Shown: positions 8,006-17,050, counted from the stretch's first letter. The stretch: 63,865 nt of DNA from Planctomycetota bacterium (GCA_019456145.1 VRUL01000027.1:1-63865); one strand, 5' to 3'. The notes: generated from the sequence alone by a model not told the origin. Numbers and translations: made by a program.

Positions 8006-9360
8006 CGCCGGATCCAGTCGATGTTGTCGGGGTAGGAGTCCCGAGCCGGCATGTAGTTGGTCCCGCGCTTCTTCGAAGAGGGGCCCTTGTTGAAAAAGAT
8101 GTACAGGCCGGTCCGGCAGGCGACGATGATGTCCTTCTTTCCGTCGCCATCCATGTCCTCGGCGTTGAGCTTCATGCCCGTCCCGATTACGAAACTCGGC
8201 GGCGGGCCGTCCTTGTGATCGGTGAAGTACGGCAGGAGATGGTTGTACGACAGGATGTGTCGCTGGAAATCTCCTCCGTGCGTCGTGTAGTAGAACAGAA
8301 ACGTCGGCTCGAACCCGCCGACATCGCCTCCGTTATGGGCCAGGATCTGCTTGCCGGTGATGATTTCGACTTTCCCGTCTCCGTCCAGATCGGCCAGCTT
8401 TATCGTGTGGAACGTGGGAAACTCGGTCTCGATCCAGCGCTCCGTGAACGTGCGCTTGCCGTTTTCCAGCTTCTGCTCGTACATGGCCAGGCCATACTGA
8501 TGGGCGGACCCGATGAAGACGTCGGTCAATCCGTCGCCGGTCGCATCGGTGGCGACGATCGGATGACTCGCCCCGCCGCTCTGGAACTTCCAGTCCGGAT
8601 GCCATGTCCACTTGTCCTCGGTTGGTCGTGACGGCGCCTCGAACCAGCCCATGGCCGTGATGGCGTCGTTGCGGCCGTCTCCGTTGAGGTCACCGATGCC
8701 GCCACCGTGGCTGACGCCGACTTGCTCGGGCCCCAGCTTGTGTTCCTTGAACCACGGAGGCCGGTTGATGTGCTCCATCCAGATCAGGCTGCGGCCGGGC
8801 TGTCGGGCGAAGTAATTCACCAACAGGTCCTTGTCACTCTTGCCCGAGAGGTTCCCGATGACGAGGCCTTCGACTCCCGTCGCTTCGTGTATCGCGTGCG
8901 ACTTCCACTTCGCGCCGAGCTTGCCGGGGTTTTCATACCAGTAGATACCCTGTTTCAGCATCCAGCCGGAGCTGATCACGTCCATGCGGCCGTCGTTGTT
9001 GACGTCCATCGTTCCTTCGAAGTTGTCGTCGACGTCCGGCCCGTTTGTGGCGGCGCCGTCGCGATAGTTGGAGTACTTGGTCCAATTCGGCGCGATGTAG
9101 TAGTTCCGGCCGGCCGCGATGTCGAGCTTGCCGTCTCCGTTGATATCGAGAACCGACGAGCACTCGGCAAACGGCCCGAACCAGAACGTGTGGTTCGCCG
9201 GGTCGTGCTTCGGGCCGTCGATCTTCACCGGCACGAAGACGAGCTCGCCCGACCTGGCAGGCCCGATCGTCGAATTGCGTCCACCACCTGTCTGCGCGAC
9301 CGGCGAAGTCGCGGCAACCGTCAAGAAAACCACCAGAATGAAAGGAATCAGCCTGCTCAT
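8002..9360 (-). CDS. Secreted VCBS/FG-GAP repeat protein
   Basis: The 452-residue protein has a signal peptide (residues 1-~22, 'RLIPFILVVFLTVAATSPVA') and at least six calcium-binding FG-GAP/VCBS-type loops, including 'DINGDGKLDIAAG', 'DVNNDGRMDVISSG', 'DLNGDGRNDAITAMG', 'DATGDGLTDVFIGS', 'DLDGDGKVEIITG' and 'DMDGDGKKDIIVA'. These build a beta-propeller, usually for carbohydrate or protein binding outside the cell. The ATG at 9360 is chosen because GGGAG lies 9 bases upstream. The C-terminus ('DSYPDNIDWIRR') runs directly into a DUF1080 remnant, so the last few residues may not be original. Confidence 0.88.
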   Translation of the reverse strand: MSRLIPFILVVFLTVAATSPVAQTGGGRNSTIGPARSGELVFVPVKIDGPKHDPANHTFWFGPFAECSSVLDINGDGKLDIAAGRNYYIAPNWTKYSNYRDGAATNGPDVDDNFEGTMDVNNDGRMDVISSGWMLKQGIYWYENPGKLGAKWKSHAIHEATGVEGLVIGNLSGKSDKDLLVNYFARQPGRSLIWMEHINRPPWFKEHKLGPEQVGVSHGGGIGDLNGDGRNDAITAMGWFEAPSRPTEDKWTWHPDWKFQSGGASHPIVATDATGDGLTDVFIGSAHQYGLAMYEQKLENGKRTFTERWIETEFPTFHTIKLADLDGDGKVEIITGKQILAHNGGDVGGFEPTFLFYYTTHGGDFQRHILSYNHLLPYFTDHKDGPPPSFVIGTGMKLNAEDMDGDGKKDIIVACRTGLYIFFNKGPSSKKRGTNYMPARDSYPDNIDWIRR

Positions 9361-9426
9361 AGTATTGCTCCCATTTAATGATAATAAATTAACTGACAGG
9401 AAATTCAATTTCAACATACAGCAGTG

Positions 9427-9455
9427 AGTATAGCATAGTGGATATAACGATTCAA
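9427..9455 (-). promoter_or_regulatory. Sigma-70-like promoter for the VCBS gene
   Basis: On the minus strand TTGAAT (9455-9450) and TATACT (9432-9427) are 17 bases apart, giving a leader of about 60 bases before the ATG at 9360. Confidence 0.6.
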
Positions 9456-9707
9456 GATAATAAACAGCTGTAACCGTTCACGGGTATTTTTATAGTATTG
9501 GGCAACGCACCCAATAACCTACAACAGATTATGCAGGGTTCTTCTAAACATGGCTCATTGCTTTCTATAGATTAGTCCCTGTACCGTACAGGAATTAATA
9601 TAAATCTGACATTGCTGAACTAAGCCTGGCCGATTCAATCACTTATTCTATCCTCTGACCTTTTCGCATGCAAGGCATGAATTCGGCCTGATGACCTATT
9701 AGCCGTT
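9456..9707. other. Intergenic stretch, nothing recognised
   Basis: AT-rich sequence without a supportable gene, repeat or RNA. Confidence 0.4.
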
Positions 9708-10087
9708 GAAATCGCGTTTTGAAAAGATGGCCAGGAATATACGATTTATCAGGCTTCTTTCGCTCGTACCTCGTGAGAGACATTTGACAAACCTACAGTC
9801 ATATGCGGCGCAGGATCAGCGAGGTATTTTATCTGTTCCATTGCGGTAAGGATGTCGCCGACCTGGACCTGGGCATTTGGCACTTTAACCGGCAGAACAA
9901 TAGGATCGATAAATAAGCGCCGCGTGTCAAAGCTTTTGTCCATCGCTTTTTGAACGATTTCAGCAGCTATGGCCACGCGTGCATTAATATCCTGGGGCAC
10001 ACCGTTTTTGTCCATAGTGAGGGCAATAATACATGCCTTTGGCCCGGCCTGCTCTGTCATTTCTATGTGCTTGTCGAGTATAGGCAC
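9708..10087 (-). pseudogene. Broken AcsE-like methyltetrahydrofolate methyltransferase fragment
   Basis: A 112-codon frame (GTG 10087 to TGA 9749) contains 'IIALTMDKNGVP', 'LFIDPIVLPVKV' and 'MTVGLSNVSHEVRAKEA'. These are core strands of the pterin-binding TIM barrel of methyltetrahydrofolate:corrinoid/iron-sulfur-protein methyltransferases (AcsE-like; also related to dihydropteroate synthase), normally about 260 residues. The first half is missing, with an in-frame TAG just upstream. After 'RAK' the expected 'ERSLINRIFLAI' continues in the next frame at about 9770-9730, so there is also a frameshift. It was probably once part of a Wood-Ljungdahl or methyl-transfer gene. Confidence 0.75.
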
Positions 10088-10154
10088 TACTTACCGCCGG
10101 CAATTCGTAGATTTTGTGAGTACAATACTAACTGGCAGCTAATCTGCTTCAAGT

Positions 10155-10174
10155 TTTTCCTGCATGCAGGAAAA
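10155..10174. promoter_or_regulatory. Perfect 20-bp palindrome
   Basis: TTTTCCTGCATGCAGGAAAA is a perfect palindrome between the AcsE remnant and the GH127 promoter, about 128 bases before the -35 box. It could be an operator or a weak bidirectional terminator; nothing else supports either. Confidence 0.35.
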
Positions 10175-10301
10175 CATTTGAATGCCTCCCCTAACCGAAA
10201 ACCTTAACCTGTGCCACTTCTGCTGACGGAAAACAGTCGTTTGAATATTAGTTGTAAGTAGTGCACGTTGTGTGCGTTTTCCAGGTTTGGGTTAGAAAGC
10301 G

Positions 10302-10331
10302 TTGAAATCGAACAGCATACTGTGCTATTAT
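10302..10331 (+). promoter_or_regulatory. Sigma-70-like promoter for the GH127 gene
   Basis: TTGAAA (10302-10307) and TATTAT (10326-10331) are 18 bases apart, giving a leader of about 110 bases to the ATG at 10451. Confidence 0.5.
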
Positions 10332-10450
10332 AGAGGTCGTAGCGTGCAGGAGCATAGTTTGTAAAGTTAAATGGGAAATGTCGGCTAATAATATGAATCA
10401 ATGGATCAATCTCTGGCTCCACAGTTGTGGTGCAACTGAGTGAGGCAATT

Positions 10451-12829
10451 ATGAAAAAACGTGCTGTTTTCTTTGTGTTGCTTGTGTGGATGTTTCATTG
10501 TCAGGTTTTTGCAGAGGCGAAAGAATCTGCAATGAGAACCGGTAATGTAATGGCTTCCAAAGTTAGACCTTTGGATTTAAGCAGTGTCAGACTGCTTGGG
10601 GGGCCTCTAAAACACGCCCAGGATTTGGACGCCGATTATCTGCTCAAGCTCGAAGGCGATCGGATGCTTTCTTATTACCGCCGGCGTGCGGGGCTCAAAC
10701 CTAAGGCGAAACCTTACGGGGGCTGGGACGGAGGCGGAAGGAATCTGACGGGCCACATCGCGGGACATTACCTCTCGGCCGTAAGCTTGATGTGGGCCGC
10801 AACCGGTGATAAGCGTTTCAAGGAGCGGGCGGACTATATCGTCAAGGAACTCAAGGAGGTTCAGGACAAGCACGGCGACGGCTACCTCATCGCCTTGGAG
10901 GGTGGCCGAGAGTGCTTTGATAAGGTGGCCAGGGGCGACATCCGCTCGGGCGGCTTCGATCTCAACGGGCTTTGGGCGCCCTGGTATGTCCTGCACAAGA
11001 CGTACGCCGGCTTGCGGGACGCCTATCGGTACACCGGCAACCGCACTGCACTGGAGATGGAGATCAAGTTTGCCCAATGGGCAGAGGGGATTCTTTCCAA
11101 GCTTACCGACGCTCAGATACAGAAAATGTTGAATACCGAGTTCGGCGGCATGAATGAAGTGATGGCCGATCTCTACGCCGATACGGGCGACAAACGATGG
11201 CTCGACCTTTCCTACCGGTTCGAGCATCGCTCCTTCACTGAGCCGCTCAAACGTCACCAGGACATCCTGCCGGGCAAGCATGGCAACACACAGGTGCCCA
11301 AACTCATCGGCTCTGCCGATCGCTATGTCTACGCGGGCGATCCGGGCGACCTCATCGCGGCCAGTTTTTTCTGGGATCGGGTAGTGCAGCACCACAGCTT
11401 CGCTACCGGGGGACATGGAAAGGGTGAATACTTCGGCAGCCCGGATAAACTGAATGATCGCGTGGATGGGCGCACCGCCGAGACGTGCAATGTCTATAAC
11501 ATGCTCAAACTGACTCGCCGGCTCTTCGCAATTCGGCCCGATGCGCACTACGCCGAGTTCCACGAGCGGGCACTGTTCAACCATATACTGGCCTCGATAG
11601 ATCCCGAGGATGGGCGGACCTGCTACATGGTGCCGGTCGGTCGGGGAGTGCGGCACGAATACTCCGGCATGTTCGGGAGTTTTACGTGCTGCGTGGGATC
11701 GGGCATGGAGAGCCATGCCCTTCACGGCGATGGGATCTACTACGAAGCGGGCGACCGCCTCTGGGTGAACTTGTACGTGCCCTCAAAGGCGGAGTGGAAG
11801 TCGGCAGGCATGAATCTGACCGTGGAAACCGATTTCCCGGAAGGGGAATCGGCAACGCTGAAGCTAAACCTGCAGAGGCCTAAACGGCTAACTTTAGCTC
11901 TGCGCCGTCCGGCCTGGGCCGGAGAAGGCTTTAGCGCCAAGGTCAATGGCAAGGCGGTGGATGAGTTACCAGAGCCGGGCTCCTACGTTGAATTGGAGCG
12001 TACCTGGAAGAGCGGCGACGAGGTTGCCCTGACGCTTCCCAAGACGCTGCGTCTGGAGCCGGTGCCCGACAATCCGCGGCGTGCCGCCATTCTATGGGGT
12101 CCGCTGGTGCTGGCCGGCGACTTGGGTCCCGAGAATCAGAAAGACCTCGCAAGAGATGCTCTCTCCTGGCAACTGAAAGTGCCCGTATTCATTGCTGCCG
12201 AGCGGCCCGTATCTCAGTGGCTCAAACCTGTTCCCGAGAAACCCGGTCATTTCCGCACCGATGGTGTGGGGCAGGATAGCGACGTGGACTTCATGCCCTT
12301 CTACCGTTTGCATCGACGCACCTACGCCGTCTATTGGGATCTGTTCACCCAGGCCGAATGGGAGAGCAAAAAAGCGGAATACGCCGCCGCGCAGGATCGC
12401 CATCGCAAGCTCGAAGCCGCTACGGTGGCCTTCGCCCAGCCCGGCGAGACGCAGCCCGAAAGGGATTTTAACTACCAGGGCCAGGACGCCAAACCGGTCC
12501 GAGTAATGGGTCGTCCGGGCCGTCGCGGGAAGAAATGGTTCTCCTTCGATCTGCCGGTAGATGAGGCCCGCCCCATGGCTTTGGTAGTAACTTATAACAG
12601 CGATGAATGGAGGAAGCGGACATTCGAGATTTCCGTGGACGGCCAACTGGTGAAAGAGCAGACGATCCAGAGGCGCGGCCCTCTGCGTTTCTTCGACGTC
12701 GAGTGCCCCGTTCCCGCGGACACGGTCAAGGGCAAACAGAAGGTGACTGTGCGATTCCAGGCCACAGGCGGGAACGAAATCGCCGCTGTCTTCGGTATTC
12801 GCATGATCCGTGCCGACGCGGAACGTTAG
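10451..12829 (+). CDS. Secreted GH127 family glycosidase (beta-L-arabinofuranosidase-like)
   Basis: The 792-residue protein has a signal peptide ('RAVFFVLLVWMFHCQVFAEA') and the alpha/alpha-barrel of GH127 (DUF1680). The family's zinc-thiolate active site appears complete: E344 and C346 in 'GRTAETCNVYNML', and C413-C414 in 'GSFTCCVGSGMESH'. In characterised GH127 enzymes a cysteine is the nucleophile. A C-terminal beta-rich domain (~650-792) follows. The ATG at 10451 has GAGG 7 bases upstream; an in-frame GTG at 10427 has none. It probably removes beta-L-arabinofuranose or a similar sugar from plant or algal polysaccharide. Confidence 0.88.
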   Translation: MKKRAVFFVLLVWMFHCQVFAEAKESAMRTGNVMASKVRPLDLSSVRLLGGPLKHAQDLDADYLLKLEGDRMLSYYRRRAGLKPKAKPYGGWDGGGRNLTGHIAGHYLSAVSLMWAATGDKRFKERADYIVKELKEVQDKHGDGYLIALEGGRECFDKVARGDIRSGGFDLNGLWAPWYVLHKTYAGLRDAYRYTGNRTALEMEIKFAQWAEGILSKLTDAQIQKMLNTEFGGMNEVMADLYADTGDKRWLDLSYRFEHRSFTEPLKRHQDILPGKHGNTQVPKLIGSADRYVYAGDPGDLIAASFFWDRVVQHHSFATGGHGKGEYFGSPDKLNDRVDGRTAETCNVYNMLKLTRRLFAIRPDAHYAEFHERALFNHILASIDPEDGRTCYMVPVGRGVRHEYSGMFGSFTCCVGSGMESHALHGDGIYYEAGDRLWVNLYVPSKAEWKSAGMNLTVETDFPEGESATLKLNLQRPKRLTLALRRPAWAGEGFSAKVNGKAVDELPEPGSYVELERTWKSGDEVALTLPKTLRLEPVPDNPRRAAILWGPLVLAGDLGPENQKDLARDALSWQLKVPVFIAAERPVSQWLKPVPEKPGHFRTDGVGQDSDVDFMPFYRLHRRTYAVYWDLFTQAEWESKKAEYAAAQDRHRKLEAATVAFAQPGETQPERDFNYQGQDAKPVRVMGRPGRRGKKWFSFDLPVDEARPMALVVTYNSDEWRKRTFEISVDGQLVKEQTIQRRGPLRFFDVECPVPADTVKGKQKVTVRFQATGGNEIAAVFGIRMIRADAER

Positions 12830-12882
12830 GGCGGAAAAAACAAATTCAGAAAGATGGAATATTTTCGTACAGGTTACTTGCA

Positions 12883-13113
12883 ATGAAAAATATCTTATTT
12901 CGTTTTATGCCCGCACTATTGATCGGCGCAATTGCCGCACTTTCCTGCACGGCATTTGCTCGATAGAATGCGGTTGTCGAGTCCGATTCAGACATGAATC
13001 TGGCCGTCGTCGCCGAGACTTCCCACAGGAGCAAGGCCTTTACCCCCTCAGAATTGCCCAGCATTAAATCTAATCTAAAAACTATTGATGATGAGAACTA
13101 CTCACCAATATAA
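12883..13113 (+). pseudogene. Signal-peptide stub of a truncated secreted-protein gene
   Basis: Fifty-three bases after the GH127 gene, an ATG begins a clean signal peptide ('NILFRFMPALLIGAIAALSC', ending in 'TAFAR') followed at once by TAG. Reading through the stop, the same frame continues for 48 codons ('NAVVESDSDMNLAVVAETSH...') to TAA at 13111-13113. The N-terminus resembles secreted carbohydrate-active proteins that begin 'NLA...', but the body is gone. This looks like a nonsense mutation plus internal deletion. Confidence 0.55.
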
Positions 13114-13226
13114 CACAATCACAATTTTTTTGGTCCGAAAAAATCTCACAGGACCGCTCCTGGCAAAGTACAAAAAAATAGAAATCCTAAATAGGAATCA
13201 TTCTTGTCTGGCTGGGTAGTTTTTGC

Positions 13227-13255
13227 TTGACATTCAGGTTTAAAAAAGTTAAGAT
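13227..13255 (+). promoter_or_regulatory. Strong sigma-70-like promoter for the appendage module
   Basis: A perfect TTGACA (13227-13232) and TAAGAT (13250-13255) are separated by exactly 17 bases. Transcription would start near 13262, leaving a leader of about 130 bases before the ATG at 13392. The leader includes a G run (13290s); I cannot assign a riboswitch. Confidence 0.7.
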
Positions 13256-13391
13256 AGCTAATACTAAAGTAACTCATTCAGAAGAATATGGGGGGTGTTC
13301 ATAAGAACAGCCGATTTTCTTCTCTCTGACAGAAGCACAATTGTGGTGACTTTTGTTGATCTAAAATAACTTTTGAAAGGAGGAATGAAAC

Positions 13392-14780
13392 ATGAAACTA
13401 TTAAGAAAATCTTCGCAAAGATACCAGCCTGGTATCAAAACGTACATGCTGGCGTGCTGCTTATTTCTGATTTTGCTGTCCGCTGCGATAGCAAAGTCAA
13501 ATGGCAAGGGCAAGGGGATTGGAATCAACAATCCTCATGCCAATCCGCATGCAAGTTTGCACATCAATAATCCACTTGCAAATCCACGCGTCAATCCTGC
13601 AGGTATCATTACAGGTACCGGAGGTACAAGCGCCGGCAGTCCGGTGACTAACCAAAGAGGTGCTCTGATTAGTAATGCAGTCACCAATATGGGTACTCCA
13701 AAAAAACATTTTGTAGTGAAAGATGGCGGCTCGTTGTTCCTGGGGCTGTCCGGTAGCAGCGTTGTTGTTAAAATTGGCGCTCCATCAGGGACTATTTCGG
13801 TCATAAATCCTTTGGGCAAGGCAAATAAGACGCATCAACAAGGTGGACGTATAATTCTTGGGGCAGGAGATGCATTTTCCAGCGCCATACCAAATCTTGA
13901 TTCTCTGGCATCCACGCTCGAAGTACCAAATCCCATCGGTGCTAAGGGTCCTAATCCCACTCATGGTGGTCAGCATCCAAACAAAGGAGACGGCAACCCG
14001 GGTGGTGGCAACGGTAAAGGAGGCTGGGGCCAAGGTAACAATGGCAACGGGCTGGGCAATATTTGGACTGGCAACCAGGGACTCGGTGTCGGCGAAGGTA
14101 TGGCAGGAGGTACTCATACGCCGCCTGAACCGCCAGAGCCACCGGAACCTCCGGAACCACAGGAGCCACCGGAACCGCCAGAGCCACCAGTACCTCCGGA
14201 ACCACCGGAACCGCCAGCGCCTCCGGAATCGCCGTTTACACATGATCCACCGCCGCTTCATACCCCGGGAGGCCTACCACTCGAGAAAGAAGAATTTGAA
14301 AATGGTGGCTGCCCTGCTTTGATGCATTGGCTTGCTGCAGAGCTTGGAATTGAAGAACAAAACCTACAAGTCTCTATAGCTAACGCTTTCATTTCTTCAA
14401 CAAATTTACAGGCGTGTGAGATGGCCGCGAGACTCATCAACACAGCAAAAATCCTGAACGATCCAAATGGTACTGGTGTGACAGCTCTGATGCAAGTGGT
14501 TAACGAGTTCCTCACTGAGGGGGCTCCTGTATCAGAAGAACAGATGACTCTGATTGCCGCGGCACTCGCAGATCACGCAGATGATGGCACATACTATGCC
14601 GAGGCCGGCCAATGGCTCGATGCACTCGTGAATTACGTTAGTTCCCTGGTAAACGATATGGGCTTTTCAACAGAAGATGCTACGGCGCTTGTTATGGACA
14701 AATACGGCGCACCGATAAATGATAGTGATGATGCGAGCCTTCTCGTTGCATATATCGAAGGACGCTTGTTGGCGGATTAG
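13392..14780 (+). CDS. Secreted Asn/Gly-rich protein with Pro-Glu repeat stalk
   Basis: The family is not recognised. The 462-residue protein has a long signal region (hydrophobic core ~20-35, 'MLACCLFLILLSAAIA'), then Asn/Pro/Gly-rich sequence with 'INNPHANPHASLHINNPLAN' repeats, and a Gly/Asn-rich part ('GNGKGGWGQGNNGNGLGN'). A rigid stalk at ~240-295 is made of repeated 'PPEPPE' units. The last ~170 residues are a helical, acidic domain ('VTALMQVVNEFLTEG'). AGGAGG lies 9 bases before the ATG. The layout suggests an extracellular structural or adhesive protein with a spacer stalk. It lies upstream of the Cys-cluster and PilX-like genes on the same strand. Confidence 0.8.
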   Translation: MKLLRKSSQRYQPGIKTYMLACCLFLILLSAAIAKSNGKGKGIGINNPHANPHASLHINNPLANPRVNPAGIITGTGGTSAGSPVTNQRGALISNAVTNMGTPKKHFVVKDGGSLFLGLSGSSVVVKIGAPSGTISVINPLGKANKTHQQGGRIILGAGDAFSSAIPNLDSLASTLEVPNPIGAKGPNPTHGGQHPNKGDGNPGGGNGKGGWGQGNNGNGLGNIWTGNQGLGVGEGMAGGTHTPPEPPEPPEPPEPQEPPEPPEPPVPPEPPEPPAPPESPFTHDPPPLHTPGGLPLEKEEFENGGCPALMHWLAAELGIEEQNLQVSIANAFISSTNLQACEMAARLINTAKILNDPNGTGVTALMQVVNEFLTEGAPVSEEQMTLIAAALADHADDGTYYAEAGQWLDALVNYVSSLVNDMGFSTEDATALVMDKYGAPINDSDDASLLVAYIEGRLLAD

Positions 14781-14830
14781 TTACAACAAAACCGAAAGTT
14801 ATAAAATGGTCGTTTAATTTCGTATTCGAT

Positions 14831-15388
14831 ATGAACAGTAACGAAAACAAAACAACTGCAGAATTTAATCCGCCTGGCGAAAAAGGCATACAGGCCATAA
14901 CGTTAGCGAAAAAGGCGATTGAATCCGTCCGTAACGATATCTCAAGCAAGAACGCCGCGCCTGCATGTATAATGTGTGGAATGAAACATCCGACTTTCCA
15001 TTCCTGCGGAGGTGTGGAAAGAGCAGTGAAATCAAAAGAGCTAACGAGAAAGGTGATCGAACTGATCTGTGGTAATATTTCTACTAAGGAAACTATGCCT
15101 AAACGCAAACCGAGCGATATGAACCATCAGCCTTTATATCCTCGGAGTGTTGAATCAGAAAAGAAAACCAAAATCCCAGTTGTTACAATAAACATATCCG
15201 AAGAGAAAGGACAGGCCGAAGCAAAATCGACCGAGTTGGATGGTGTTTCAACCAAAACTGCAATCTGCCAATGTTGTTGCAACGAGGGTATCAGGGCAAT
15301 TTGCCTATTTAAAATTGATTCCGGACAACTCTTATGTCCGGATTGTCTTAAGTCATTGAGAAATGCAGCTTATCGTATAACAGTTTAA
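14831..15388 (+). CDS. Small protein with two cysteine clusters, possibly zinc-binding
   Basis: The family is not recognised. The 185-residue protein has no signal peptide or membrane segment. Two Cys-rich sites frame a Lys/Glu-rich linker: 'CIMCGMKHPTFHSCGG' (~51-66) and 'CQCCCNEG' plus 'LLCPDCLKSL' (~145-178). The last could form a zinc ribbon or treble-clef knuckle. It sits 50 bases after the Pro-Glu stalk gene and 20 bases before the PilX-like gene, so the three are probably co-transcribed. A regulatory or assembly role for the module is only a guess. The ribosome site is weak, so the start is uncertain. Confidence 0.65.
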   Translation: MNSNENKTTAEFNPPGEKGIQAITLAKKAIESVRNDISSKNAAPACIMCGMKHPTFHSCGGVERAVKSKELTRKVIELICGNISTKETMPKRKPSDMNHQPLYPRSVESEKKTKIPVVTINISEEKGQAEAKSTELDGVSTKTAICQCCCNEGIRAICLFKIDSGQLLCPDCLKSLRNAAYRITV

Positions 15389-15408
15389 CATCGAGGAAGG
15401 AGTTTGAA

Positions 15409-16626
15409 ATGAATAGAAAACAATGGTTAAAATCAAAAAGAGCCGGCTTTTCACTTCCGCTGGTGATGTTTGTGATAGTAATTGCGTTCGTGATGGGTAA
15501 CGGCCTGTTGAATCTGGGATTTCATCGTCGCATCTTTGCGGTACGAACTTCCTCAGAAATTGCAGCCCGGTCAGCTGCTGATGCCGGCGTGACAAAGGCC
15601 CTATTTGAAATGAACCAGAAACTGAAAGTCAAACCATGGGACAATAGCACACTGCCGGAGGAGACAGATGAGATTTTGCCGAATACTGATGCGACTTACA
15701 GTTATAAGGTCACAGCAAATCCGGGCAGCGGTTACGCGGTTGAATCAATTGGCAGATCGGGACGGGAACAAAAAATAATCCAATGCACTTTGGTGTTGAA
15801 GGGGCCATTCGAGTATGCGCTTTTGACGAAAAAAGACCTCGTTTTGAAAAGCGATACGCTGGTTCAGGGATACAACTCCGGCGATCCATTTGATACTGAT
15901 ATAGAAGTTTTAGTGACAACACAAAGTACTGAATTCGGGGCAATGATTCTCAACAACGGAGTAGAAGTTGATGGAGATGTCCTGGTAGGTGCCGGCGGCA
16001 ATGTTAACACGGTTATAAAAGACTTAGGTGCAACCATGCACAAAAAGTACTCTTTGCTTCAGAACGTAGAGCTGCCGCTCGCAACTCCACCTGCACTTGA
16101 AAGCAAGGGTTCAATCACAGTGAAGGGAAAAACCTCAACAATCGGGCCCGGCGATAGCGGTCAATATAGCATGATCGACGTGAAACGCGGCACTAATCCG
16201 GGAATATTGGAAGTAAGTGGTGGAGATGTCGTGCTATATGTTACCGGAAACATCGGTCTTGGCCAGGACTGCGAAATTATTATAAAAGAGGGTGCATCTT
16301 TAACCTTGTATCTGGATGGAGATATGATCGCTGGTAACAGTGCCGGTATCAATAACGAGAATGATCCGTCAAGCCTAAAACTTTACGGTACCAGTACAGG
16401 AGAACAGAGCCTGATCCTGAAAGCAAAGAGCGACATCCTTGGTGCGATTTACGCTCCGAATGCTAATATCACTGTTCTGGCCAAAAGTGATATACGTGGC
16501 TCTCTTATCGCCAAGAGCTTTGAGCTCAAGAACGGCGGTGATTTCTACTATGATGAAGCGCTGAGAACAGTCACGACCGAAGATGACGTTGTACGTTTCG
16601 TAGTAATAAAGTGGAGAGAGCTATAA
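15409..16626 (+). CDS. PilX-like type IV pilus-associated protein with polymer-like beta-repeat domain
   Basis: The 405-residue protein starts with a prepilin-like segment: basic leader 'RKQWLKSKRAG' then a hydrophobic helix 'FSLPLVMFVIVIAFVMGNGL', with Gly-Phe as the expected prepilin-peptidase site, although the usual Glu at +5 is absent. The helix continues into 'ARSAADAGVTKALFEMNQ', as in PilX/minor pseudopilins. The C-terminal two thirds is a beta-helix-like repeat domain ending 'LGAIYAPNANITVLAKSDIR', the pattern of DUF7305 proteins found with PilX. GAGGAAGGAG is an excellent ribosome site. It is probably a minor pilin or pseudopilin of a type II/IV filament. Confidence 0.8.
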   Translation: MNRKQWLKSKRAGFSLPLVMFVIVIAFVMGNGLLNLGFHRRIFAVRTSSEIAARSAADAGVTKALFEMNQKLKVKPWDNSTLPEETDEILPNTDATYSYKVTANPGSGYAVESIGRSGREQKIIQCTLVLKGPFEYALLTKKDLVLKSDTLVQGYNSGDPFDTDIEVLVTTQSTEFGAMILNNGVEVDGDVLVGAGGNVNTVIKDLGATMHKKYSLLQNVELPLATPPALESKGSITVKGKTSTIGPGDSGQYSMIDVKRGTNPGILEVSGGDVVLYVTGNIGLGQDCEIIIKEGASLTLYLDGDMIAGNSAGINNENDPSSLKLYGTSTGEQSLILKAKSDILGAIYAPNANITVLAKSDIRGSLIAKSFELKNGGDFYYDEALRTVTTEDDVVRFVVIKWREL

Positions 16627-16744
16627 GTCAAAGCCGTCAACAGTTCTAACCGGGCAGGCCCAATACTCACCAGTGGCATCCTAACACCCATTTTCTGCCT
16701 AACAGGAACTACCCTTAAATCCTTCCTACCTTTTACCATTTTCA

Positions 16745-17050
16745 CTATGGCATCAAATTTCCTAAGGCTTCTTGTGCCGATGAATCGGCATAAACTTGCC
16801 CATTGAGCAGGGTATAGGGGAGATGGATTTGAACCACAGGCTCTTCCTGCATGTGGTCATTTTCATATTTGCGGAACTTGAACAGAGCCTCAGCCAGGTC
16901 AGAGCCAAATCATACCTTGGGATTTGAGTAGGTGGCATAGTAACTTTTATTGGATTTGTTGTAGGACAAACCTACGATGGGTCTTCCGTTGGGGTCTAAT
17001 ATAAACTTTGGGGATCTTCTCTTTTTTCGATTTCTGGTTTTCATGTTCAT
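16745..17050 (-). pseudogene. Decayed N-terminal fragment of a tyrosine-recombinase-like gene
   Basis: From an ATG at 17050 the frame gives 'MNMKTRNRKKRRSPKFILD', then 'SYYATYSNPKV', an in-frame TGA (16912-16910), then 'FGSDLAEALFKFRKYEND' and 'YTLLNGQVYADSSAQEALGN' to a TAG at 16745. The pieces join in one frame, so a single Trp-to-stop change (TGG to TGA) is likely. The basic start and this sequence resemble the N-terminal region of planctomycete site-specific integrases (~400 residues), but the catalytic half is missing. The identification is from memory of such proteins and is tentative. Confidence 0.5.
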
